Below are positions 30,855 through 37,284 of a stretch of DNA of 37,284 bases, piece after piece; within the stretch, counting starts at the first letter, position 1; each line of letters begins with the position of its first letter. The notes under the pieces were generated by a model that saw only the letters and a program-made list of their open reading frames with translations, was not told the DNA's origin and searched no databases. The translations under genes and the position numbers were made by a program. The stretch is from Planctomycetota bacterium (lineage in GTDB: Bacteria > Planctomycetota > Planctomycetia > Gemmatales > Gemmataceae): assembly GCA_016873095.1 (NCBI GenBank), contig VGYC01000058.1:1-37284 (forward strand), written 5' to 3'.

Positions 30855-32810
30855 TTGGCCATCCACGAGTTGAACGACGAAGAAATCCGCACCTGGTCGC
30901 TTGAGAAGAAGGATCGCTGGTGGCTGGAGAATGTCTTTCGCGGCGATATGCCGCAGCTGACATTGCGTTCGGCCACGACGGGTATGATCCTTGGCTCGAT
31001 CCTGTCCTTGACCAACCTGTACGTGGGCGCCAAGACCGGCTGGACGCTGGGTGTCGGCATCACCTCTGTCATCCTGGCCTTCGCCATGTTCAAGGTACTG
31101 GCATCGCTGGGATTGGCGGAAGAATTCACTGTGCTGGAAAACAACGCCATGCAGTCGATCGCCACAGCGGCCGGGTACATGACGTCGCCCATGATCTCCA
31201 GCCTCGCCGCCCTGATGCTCATCCAGAACCAGCTCGTGCCCGCGTGGCAAACTCTGTGCTGGATCATCGCGCTGGCGATTCTCGGCGTGCTATTTGCGTT
31301 TCCGTTCAAGAGACGATTCATCAACGACGAGCAACAACCGTTCCCCGAAGGACGGGCCGCGGGCGTGGTCATGGATTCGCTTCACCACGGCGACGCCATG
31401 TCCGGCTTGCTGAAGGCCAAGCTGCTGGTCATTTTCAGCTCGCTGGCAGCGGTCGTGAAATTCTTGCAGAGCGAGGCCATCGCCAAGGCGGGCGGGTGGG
31501 TCTGGCATCTTCCTGAGTATCTGGACGACTGGCTCTATCGGCTCTGGGGCTGGGTTCCGGAGATTCGCGGCACACCGGTCACGCAACTGACGCTGCGTCC
31601 GGAACTGGATCTCCCCATGCTTGGCGCCGGCGGCCTGATGGGCATGCGCACCGGCGCGTCGATCTTGCTCGGGGCCATCGTCAATTACGCGATCCTGGCG
31701 CCGATCTTCATCGAGCAGGGTGACATTCTGCGCAACGCGCGCCGGGCCGTGGGCTTTCGCGAGATCACCTTCTGGTCGCTGTGGTGCGGCGTGGGCATGA
31801 TGACCGTTGCCTCGGTCATGGCCTTCTTCGCCAAGCCCGAGATTCTCGTCGGTGCGTTTCGCAAGTTCTGGAGCCGCAAGGACACCGCCGAGCCTTCATC
31901 CGATGTCCTGGGCCACATCGAATTACCATTGAAGGTCTCGCTGGTGGGCATTCCGCTGGTGGGCATGCTGGTCATATGGATGGCGCATGCCTTCTTCGGC
32001 GTCAACCCGCTCTTCGGCGTTCTGGCCATCGTCCTCGTGTTCTTCTTCTGCCTGATCGCCATCAACTCGACGGGGCTGACGTCGATCACGCCGATCGGTG
32101 CGATGGGCAAGTTGACGCAGCTGACCTTCGGCGTGGTAGCCCCCGGCGACAAGTCCGTGAACCTGGTAACCGCCGGCATCACGGGCGAGGTGGCCAGCAA
32201 CTCCGCCAACCTGCTGAGCGACATCAAGCCGGGTTACATGCTCGGCGCCAAGCCGCGGCAACAGGCTCTGGGCCACGTGCTCGGAGCCATTGCCGGCGCC
32301 GTGCTATCGGTGCCGATCTTCTACCTGGTTTTCATCCGCGATGGCCGGGACACGCTGAGTCCTGACCGAGCGCTGGCGCCGACGCCGATGCCAGTCGTTG
32401 ATTTGAATTTTGGCGAGTTCCCGATGCCGGCCGCCACCATCTGGCGCGGGGTGGCCGACGTGCTTGCCGAGGGCCTGCATCGCATTCCGCTATCGGCGCA
32501 GTGGGCCGCGCTCATCGGCATTCTCATAGCCATCGTCTTCGAGCTGGCGCGCATCCGCAGCGCCGGGCGATTTCCACTGTCTCCGATAGGCATCGGGCTG
32601 GGGTTCGTGATTCCCTTCACAACCTGCTTGACCATGTTCCTCGGCGCCTTCGTTTTCTGGATGATCGGTAGGTGCTGGAACTCGCCGGAAAGCAAGATCA
32701 GCCAGGTTGTCGTGCAGAACCAGGAGCCGATCTGCGCCGGGCTGATCGCCGGCGGTGCCTTGATGGGCATCATCGTCGCCGTCGTCGAGGTTTTTTTCCT
32801 GGGGTCGTGA
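30855..32810 (+). CDS. OPT family oligopeptide/metal transporter
   Basis: A 651-residue integral membrane protein with about 14 hydrophobic helices, the typical length and pattern of prokaryotic OPT proteins. Characteristic stretches are SLTNLYVGAKTGWTLGVGIT, the helix FPFKRRFINDEQQPFPEGRA with its EQ-x-PFPEG element, and NSTGLTSITPIGAMGKLTQ. OPT transporters import peptides or metal-chelate complexes with protons; the bacterial substrates are mostly unknown. The start is TTG 30855, supported by AGGAG eight bases upstream. The 237-base gap before it contains only small inverted repeats (such as CTGCC and GGCAG arms near 30777), so it probably has its own promoter. Confidence 0.9.
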   Translation: MAIHELNDEEIRTWSLEKKDRWWLENVFRGDMPQLTLRSATTGMILGSILSLTNLYVGAKTGWTLGVGITSVILAFAMFKVLASLGLAEEFTVLENNAMQSIATAAGYMTSPMISSLAALMLIQNQLVPAWQTLCWIIALAILGVLFAFPFKRRFINDEQQPFPEGRAAGVVMDSLHHGDAMSGLLKAKLLVIFSSLAAVVKFLQSEAIAKAGGWVWHLPEYLDDWLYRLWGWVPEIRGTPVTQLTLRPELDLPMLGAGGLMGMRTGASILLGAIVNYAILAPIFIEQGDILRNARRAVGFREITFWSLWCGVGMMTVASVMAFFAKPEILVGAFRKFWSRKDTAEPSSDVLGHIELPLKVSLVGIPLVGMLVIWMAHAFFGVNPLFGVLAIVLVFFFCLIAINSTGLTSITPIGAMGKLTQLTFGVVAPGDKSVNLVTAGITGEVASNSANLLSDIKPGYMLGAKPRQQALGHVLGAIAGAVLSVPIFYLVFIRDGRDTLSPDRALAPTPMPVVDLNFGEFPMPAATIWRGVADVLAEGLHRIPLSAQWAALIGILIAIVFELARIRSAGRFPLSPIGIGLGFVIPFTTCLTMFLGAFVFWMIGRCWNSPESKISQVVVQNQEPICAGLIAGGALMGIIVAVVEVFFLGS

Positions 32811-32831
32811 AGCTGTGACGCGGCGACGGCT

Positions 32832-33227
32832 TCAAGCGTCGCGCATGGCTTGCTGAAACAGCTGCTCGAACTGGGGCGTCAGGCCGCCGAGTTTGGCTAG
32901 CTCTTGGCGGAGGTCTTGCAAGAAGGCTTTCTCGGCCGGGTCGATGCCGCCGCCGCCATAGAGCATATGCAGAATCTGGTATTGCTCCATGGAGGAGATC
33001 TGGCCGTCCGCGAGCAGATACTCTTTGAACATGGGAAAGAACCAGGCGTCAAAGGCCGGGCACGCCGAACGGGCGTCGCCGCGCATCTCGATGAGCACTT
33101 TCATGTCGTCGTCTGCAACTGGGCCAGGCGGCAACGCGGCCTGAATCGTTGCCAGGTCATGCTCGTCGATCCGGCCATCCTCGCCTTCCACCAGAATCTT
33201 CGACTTGAGTGGTCGCAACGCGCTCAT
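32832..33227 (-). CDS. Small hypothetical protein
   Basis: A 131-residue acidic, mostly helical protein with no signal or membrane segment. It begins with KILVEGEDGRIDEHDLATIQ and has a second acidic segment later (LLADGQISSMEQYQIL), two places where a loop with D/G precedes a helix, in the manner of degenerate EF-hand or TerB-like repeats. I do not recognise a named family. GGAG six bases before the ATG supports the start. It converges on the OPT gene (21-base gap) and is divergent from the methyltransferase gene, with ~200 noncoding bases between. Confidence 0.65.
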   Translation of the reverse strand: MSALRPLKSKILVEGEDGRIDEHDLATIQAALPPGPVADDDMKVLIEMRGDARSACPAFDAWFFPMFKEYLLADGQISSMEQYQILHMLYGGGGIDPAEKAFLQDLRQELAKLGGLTPQFEQLFQQAMRDA

Positions 33228-33426
33228 GACACGCTCCGCAGCTTACGCAGCTTGGCAATTGTTCCCAGGCCAACTTACAGGAAGGTCGCCGCGCTGGCTA
33301 CCTGGTCCGCAGCTCTTCGCCAGTGCTTTTCCCGCCTCGACATGCCGAGCCAAAATGGGTACCACGGCATGGCCATGGATGCGCACGCCAGATCGTGGGC
33401 ATACATGCCACCGAGGAAACAAGACG

Positions 33427-34146
33427 ATGCTGCGATCCCTCCAGAGTGCCTTGCGCAATCTGCCAATGCCCGGCCTTTTTCGCGCTCGTCGCCGCGTAGC
33501 CGTGCCGGCGCGGGCCAGCGCTGCCGAGATCTTCACGGACATCTATGAACGCAACGGCTGGCGCGGCAAGGAATCGGTTTCCGGCACCGGCTCCGATCCG
33601 GAGCAGACCCGTCGGCTGATCGCCGTGCTTCCGGAACTGTTTCGCGACTTCGGCATCCGTTCCATTCTCGACGCCCCGTGTGGCGATTTCAGCTGGATGC
33701 GCCATGTCGATCTCGGCAATATCGCTTATCTTGGCGGCGACATCGTCGATGACCTGATCGTTCGCAACCAGGCCCACGCGCGGGAGGGAGTCGCGTTTCG
33801 GCGCATCGACCTGCTCAACGATGTGCTGCCGGCGGTCGACCTCATTCTGTGCCGCGATTGTTTGGTGCATTTCTCCTTCGAGTACATCTTTCAGGCGCTG
33901 GCCAACCTTTGCGCCAGCAATGCAACATACCTGCTGACGACGACGTTTCCTTTGTGGCGTCGTAATCGCGTCATCCAGACCGGGCAATTCCGGCCGTTGA
34001 ACCTGGAACTCGCGCCGTTCCGTCTGCCGCCGCCGTTGCGACGGCTCGAGGAGGGCTGCACCGAAGCCCGTGGCCGTTACGCCGACAAATCGCTGGGACT
34101 GTGGCGCATCGCCGACATCCGCAAGTCACTCAACGCTTCCGCGTGA
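33427..34146 (+). CDS. SAM-dependent methyltransferase
   Basis: A 239-residue class I methyltransferase. Motif I is SILDAPCGDFSWM at 79-91, the acidic residue of strand 2 is in YLGGDIVDDLI at 101-111, FRRIDLLND follows, and motif IV is DLILCRDCLVHFS at 138-150. SGTGSDPEQTR near 52-62 is a typical approach segment in a group of these enzymes often found with glycan genes. The acceptor is unknown; a sugar or polysaccharide is a reasonable guess. The start ATG 33427 has GAGGA nine bases upstream. It ends 197 bases before the uracil-DNA glycosylase start, and a TATGAT box near 34302 may serve that gene. Confidence 0.75.
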   Translation: MLRSLQSALRNLPMPGLFRARRRVAVPARASAAEIFTDIYERNGWRGKESVSGTGSDPEQTRRLIAVLPELFRDFGIRSILDAPCGDFSWMRHVDLGNIAYLGGDIVDDLIVRNQAHAREGVAFRRIDLLNDVLPAVDLILCRDCLVHFSFEYIFQALANLCASNATYLLTTTFPLWRRNRVIQTGQFRPLNLELAPFRLPPPLRRLEEGCTEARGRYADKSLGLWRIADIRKSLNASA

Positions 34147-34343
34147 ACGCTATGCTGTCCGTCGCCGCCAGCGCCGACCCGGCGGCCAAACCTGCCATCG
34201 ACGACTCCGTGAGAAATCTGCGCCAGCTTGCCTGCGCGAAGTGCGACACTCTCATCCGACAATCATTTTGGACGGATGACTTGCCACGGTGCATCGCGGA
34301 GTATGATTTCCCTGACAACTTCCGATTGCAAGAAGAGGCACCC

Positions 34344-35132
34344 ATGGACAAGGAAAAACTTCGGCGGCAAGCAGGGGGACACATCGAGAGCCTTCGGCTG
34401 GCGGGGGTGGAATGGTTGCCGGCGCCCGTAGCCGGCGCCGCCCCGCCGCGCTGGACCGAGGCAGCGTCGCCGGAAGCAGCGACCGCACCGCTACAATCGC
34501 CGGCTACAATCGCGCCGGCAGCGGCCGCCGTCGTCGCCGAGATCTCGCCGGAGGACAAGCGCATCGCCTTGCAACTCCTGGCCCAGGAGGTCAGCAAGTG
34601 CGAGCGATGTCCGGAGCTGGTAGTGAGCCGCACGCGCACGGTGTTTGCCGACGGCGCTTGCACCGCGGAGCTGTGCTTCATCGGCGAGGCGCCCGGAGCG
34701 GACGAGGACGCGCAGGGAGTGCCGTTCGTCGGCGCGGCGGGGCAACTCCTCAACAAGATCATCGTCGCCTGTGGGCTCAAACGCGAGGACGTCTACATCT
34801 GCAACATCCTCAAGTGCCGTCCGCCCGGCAATCGCACGCCATTGCCCGATGAGGCTGCCAGGTGCCGCGGCTTTCTCGACCGGCAACTCGAACTCGTGAG
34901 GCCCAGGTTCATCTGCGCCCTTGGCGCCTGCGCCGCGCAGAACCTTCTGAATACGACAATATCCATCGGCAAGCTACGCGGCCGGTTTCACGATTATCGC
35001 GGCATCCCCGTCCTGGCTACCTATCATCCCGCCTTCTTGCTCCGCAGCCCGGACAACAAGAAATTCGTGTGGGAAGATATGAAGCTGATGCTCGCCAAAA
35101 TGGGCAGGCCGATCCCGGCGAAGTCGTCGTAG
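34344..35132 (+). CDS. Family 4 (4Fe-4S) uracil-DNA glycosylase
   Basis: A 262-residue DNA repair enzyme that removes uracil from DNA. After an Ala/Pro-rich N-terminal extension (about 1-70) the catalytic part has the four iron-sulfur Cys at 86, 89, 158 and 174, motif GEAPGADEDAQGVPFVGAAG at 114-133, the NILKCRPPGNRTP segment, and the uracil-pocket motif TYHPAFLLRSP at 226-236. AAGAGG five bases before ATG 34344 fixes the start; the frame is open upstream to 34101 but that part looks noncoding. The final Ser codon runs into a palindromic repeat that provides the TAG stop. Confidence 0.92.
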   Translation: MDKEKLRRQAGGHIESLRLAGVEWLPAPVAGAAPPRWTEAASPEAATAPLQSPATIAPAAAAVVAEISPEDKRIALQLLAQEVSKCERCPELVVSRTRTVFADGACTAELCFIGEAPGADEDAQGVPFVGAAGQLLNKIIVACGLKREDVYICNILKCRPPGNRTPLPDEAARCRGFLDRQLELVRPRFICALGACAAQNLLNTTISIGKLRGRFHDYRGIPVLATYHPAFLLRSPDNKKFVWEDMKLMLAKMGRPIPAKSS

Positions 35133-35166
35133 GCGACGCTGGTAGGGCGCTGGCAGCGTTGCCTAC
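35129..35166. repeat. Palindromic repeat supplying stop codons of both convergent genes
   Basis: Arms GTAGGCGACGCTG (35129-35141) and CAGCGTTGCCTAC (35154-35166) pair with one G-T, around a 12-base loop. The left arm is identical to that at 1246. TAG at 35130-35132 ends the uracil-DNA glycosylase, and TAG read on the minus strand at 35163-35165 ends the LamG gene. Confidence 0.85.
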
Positions 35167-36803
35167 GGGCGTTCGAGTTCGCTGGCCGTAAGGGCCCGGG
35201 CGTAGAACCGCAGATCGCGTAGCGAGCCGTTGAAGTAGTCGTGCGTGCCGAAGCCGATCTTGAGCGGCAGCGCGTCGCCGAGGTCGAAGGCATCGGCGTC
35301 GAACGGCATCGATTCCGCGACCTGCTTGCCGTCCACGTATAGCCGCAGCCGCTGGCCCTGGCGGACAGCGGCGAGCCGATGCCAGCCGGGCGACAGCTCA
35401 CGGTCGTGGGTGACACACTTGCCCGCTTCGAGGGAATGGACATGCCCTGAAGGCAGTGTGCCGCAAAACAGCTGCCCCTGGAAAACGGCCACCGACCAGG
35501 CGCGACGATAGCGTGTCGCTGAGAAATCGAGCCGACCCGTCAGCGTCCAGCGGTCGCCGCCGTCGAAGCGATAGACCTCGGCGAGCGGCAGCGTGCCGGC
35601 GTAGAGCCGGCCGTTGTAGCCGGCCATGCCCATCACTTCCAATTCCTTGCCGAGCCGACCGGCGTCACGCCACTCCTTGCCGCCCGCGAGACGAAAAACC
35701 CGGCCGTTGGGCCAGGTGCCGCAGAATAGCTCGCCGTCATGGACCTCGAACGAGTATGTCTGCCCGGATTTTTCGAGTCTGCCCATGTTCTCCCAGCTCT
35801 TGCCGTCAAAGCGAAACACGGCGCAGACGTCGTAGCTGGTCGCGTACAGATGGCCGTTGAACACCGTGAGCGCATCGACGCGCTCGCCGTTCTTGGGAAG
35901 CGGACAGGCTTCCCATGTCGATTCGCCGGCGTAGCGAAAGAAGCCAGCGGGCTTGTAGAGCGAAGAAGCGTACAGGTCGCCGCGATAGACGACGAGTCCA
36001 CCGACCGCCTCGGTCTTCGGCAGCTGGCCGCAATCGATCCACTTCTTGCCCCCCTCGTAGCGGTATACCTTGCCGCCGAGGTTGGCGTTGGTGGTCTCCG
36101 GCAGCGCGGAGCCGGCGAGCCGGTACCGTCCAACACCGGCGTACAACTTGCCGCGATAGGCCGCCAGGCTGGTGACGGCGTTGCACGGAGCGGGACTGCC
36201 GCAATCGAGCCAGCGCGACTCGCCGTCGAGGCGATAGACATGGCCGGCCTCGTCCTTGCTGGAGCTGTCCTTGCCGGGTTCGCAGGTGCCGGCATAGAGT
36301 TGGCCGTCGTGCACCGCCAGCGCCATCGTGTAAATCGACTTCCCAGGCCGGCCGCGGTCGCGCCACTTCGGCTCGGTGCCGGCGTCGATACCGAACTGCA
36401 GTTGCCGGTAATTCGCCTGACTCGACGGAGCGCCCGCATGGTTCTTGATGCACCAGGTCACGCCGCGCCGCTTGAGTGGATCGTACATGCTGAGGATGTC
36501 GCCAAGCACGTCGTCAAGCTTGTCGGCAGTGTGCGCCCAGACGGAGAAGGTGAAGTCGTTCTTGCCGAGGCGGAGGCGCTTGCTGGCCGGGACCTCGATG
36601 TAGCCTTTGCGGCCGGCGAAGCGGGCCGCCTTGCCCTCAAAAGTGACGCCGTGATTGACGCCGTGCAAATTGTTGCCGGAGGAATCGCGGGCGTCGCCGG
36701 CGAGTTGCCAGCGGCCGACCGGTTCGGGTTCCCCGGCCGCGGCGGGCACCCCCAGCGCACCGAACACGACGCATGACCAAAGCCATCTAAAGCTGCAAGG
36801 CAT
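35163..36803 (-). CDS. Secreted LamG-domain protein interrupted by a beta-propeller
   Basis: A 546-residue exported protein with a signal peptide (RWLWSCVVFGALGVPAAA). Residues ~25-120 begin a concanavalin-like LamG jellyroll (GRWQLAGDARDSSGNNLHG; FTFSVWAH). Residues ~135-445 are seven or so repeats of the form VYRYEGGKKWIDCG, LVVYRGDLYASS, alternating with W-x-x-x-G units, resembling a Kelch-type propeller. The jellyroll resumes at ~450 (LSPGWHRLAAVRQGQRLRLYVDGKQVAES; IGFGTHDYFNGSLRDLRFYARALTASE). The propeller therefore seems inserted in the LamG domain. Such proteins probably bind carbohydrate outside the cell. ATG 36803 has GGGAG at eight bases; a TTG at 36824 is also in frame. Confidence 0.78.
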   Translation of the reverse strand: MPCSFRWLWSCVVFGALGVPAAAGEPEPVGRWQLAGDARDSSGNNLHGVNHGVTFEGKAARFAGRKGYIEVPASKRLRLGKNDFTFSVWAHTADKLDDVLGDILSMYDPLKRRGVTWCIKNHAGAPSSQANYRQLQFGIDAGTEPKWRDRGRPGKSIYTMALAVHDGQLYAGTCEPGKDSSSKDEAGHVYRLDGESRWLDCGSPAPCNAVTSLAAYRGKLYAGVGRYRLAGSALPETTNANLGGKVYRYEGGKKWIDCGQLPKTEAVGGLVVYRGDLYASSLYKPAGFFRYAGESTWEACPLPKNGERVDALTVFNGHLYATSYDVCAVFRFDGKSWENMGRLEKSGQTYSFEVHDGELFCGTWPNGRVFRLAGGKEWRDAGRLGKELEVMGMAGYNGRLYAGTLPLAEVYRFDGGDRWTLTGRLDFSATRYRRAWSVAVFQGQLFCGTLPSGHVHSLEAGKCVTHDRELSPGWHRLAAVRQGQRLRLYVDGKQVAESMPFDADAFDLGDALPLKIGFGTHDYFNGSLRDLRFYARALTASELERP

Positions 36804-36947
36804 GATGCAATCTCCCGCCGTCAACGTGCTGTCTGAACCACTGTCAGTTCGCCCTCTAATAATCTCTCATAATACGATTTGACGGCCCGACATTCATGAC
36901 CTAGGGTTCATCCAATCCTCCCCGCAAGAATTCATGAGGGCGCCCGA

Positions 36948-37007
36948 ATGAGTCGTCCGTGGGCCGGCCGTCGTCATGGCGTGGCGGCGGTCGAGTTTGC
37001 CGTTGTC
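36948..37007 (+). pseudogene. TadE/TadG-like pseudopilin gene cut off by IS66
   Basis: ATG 36948, with GAGG eight bases upstream, encodes MSRPWAGRRHGVAAVEFAVV before the sequence changes to GTAACCGG, the likely end of an IS66 element. RRxGxAAVEFAVV is the N-terminus of TadE-like minor pilins, where a hydrophobic helix should follow; instead TAG comes seven codons later. The gene appears disrupted by the insertion. A five-codon frame ends in an ATGA overlap with this start. Confidence 0.65.
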
Positions 37008-37284
37008 GTAACCGGTCACGGGTCGATATAGCTCGGAATCGTGGTTTCGGGTACTGTTGCGGTTGGCATGGATGCTCCACCGACAGTATCGGCAGAAGTG
37101 TTGGCATCGCTGCCGCCTGAAGTCCTTGCTTTGATCAAGTGGCAGGCGGAGCAGATTCGCGTGCTGACCGCGCGCGTGGCGGAACTCGAAGCCAAGCTCG
37201 GCAAGAATCCCAGCAACTCGTCGAAGCCGCCATCGACCACGCATCCGCATTACAAGAAGCCAGCAGCCAAGCCCAAATCGGGAC
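37008..37284 (+). mobile_element. IS66-family insertion sequence, left part
   Basis: The left boundary is placed at GTAACCGGTCACGG (37008) because the TadE-like reading ends there and IS66 elements typically begin with GTAA. The transposase starts 60 bases later. The right end and target duplication are outside the window. Confidence 0.65.
37068..37284 (+). CDS. IS66-family transposase (TnpC), N-terminal part
   Basis: The first 72 codons of a transposase that runs off the right edge. A leading helix (ALIKWQAEQIRVLTARVAELEAKL) of leucine-zipper type is followed by GKNPSNSSKPPST, the near-invariant IS66 segment, and a Lys/Pro-rich stretch. IS66 TnpC binds the ends and carries a DDE catalytic domain further on, not seen here. 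There are no separate tnpA or tnpB genes before it, as in the single-gene IS66 subgroup. The ribosome-binding site is weak. Confidence 0.88.
   Translation, partial: MDAPPTVSAEVLASLPPEVLALIKWQAEQIRVLTARVAELEAKLGKNPSNSSKPPSTTHPHYKKPAAKPKSG

Noticed and set aside
34101-34343. Extended uracil-DNA glycosylase start or separate small gene before it
   Set aside because: The first part is antisense-quality sequence overlapping the methyltransferase, and a good ribosome-binding site precedes ATG 34344.
1-37284. IS66 pieces at both edges as a composite transposon carrying the whole window
   Set aside because: The left piece lacks a recognisable right end, both ends lie outside the window, and the cargo consists of many ordinary chromosomal genes on both strands.

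Overview
The window looks like a GC-rich chromosomal segment from a member of the Planctomycetota. I infer this from the gene repertoire: three CRTAC1-type FG-GAP/UnbV proteins in tandem, a DUF4838 protein, a LamG/propeller protein, a formaldehyde-activating-enzyme homologue, sigma-54-type promoters and IS66 elements with Tad-pilus genes nearby. No rRNA or tRNA gene, CRISPR array or replication origin was seen.

Layout. 1-91 is the tail of an IS66 transposase, followed by an orphan gene (128-1249) and a palindromic repeat. 1346-3745 (-) is a compact operon of a Fae homologue, a short-chain dehydrogenase and a DapA-like aldolase. 3950-4676 (+) has a small HAMP membrane protein and a Flp-type pilin. 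4706-7852 (-) has a class II phosphodiesterase-like MBL protein and an MFS transporter fused to a degenerate acyltransferase. 8148-10638 is a divergent peroxide-defence pair: a diheme cytochrome c peroxidase-like protein and OxyR, with an OxyR-type operator between them. 10651-12972 (-) is a secreted DUF4838 protein. 13209-16376 (+) holds small genes, including csrA, two sigma-54-like promoters, a strong terminator and two gene remnants.

16657-26482 (+) is the most striking block: three paralogous FG-GAP/UnbV proteins, two paralogous double-MBL membrane proteins, and a thioredoxin-fold protein of the iodothyronine deiodinase type. The last is split by an in-frame TGA exactly at the family's selenocysteine position, and a SECIS-like hairpin with a GGUCU apical loop follows at once. 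I read it as one selenoprotein of 230 residues. The shared orientation, mostly short gaps and N-terminal membrane anchors suggest these six products act together at the cell envelope.

The remainder carries a glycosyltransferase, a MacA-like adaptor plus ABC ATPase without a permease, an OPT transporter, a methyltransferase, a family 4 uracil-DNA glycosylase, a LamG/propeller protein, and a TadE-like gene cut off by the left end of an IS66 element that runs out of the window. The palindromic repeat seen at 1246 recurs at 35129, again between convergent genes, where it supplies the stop codons of both.
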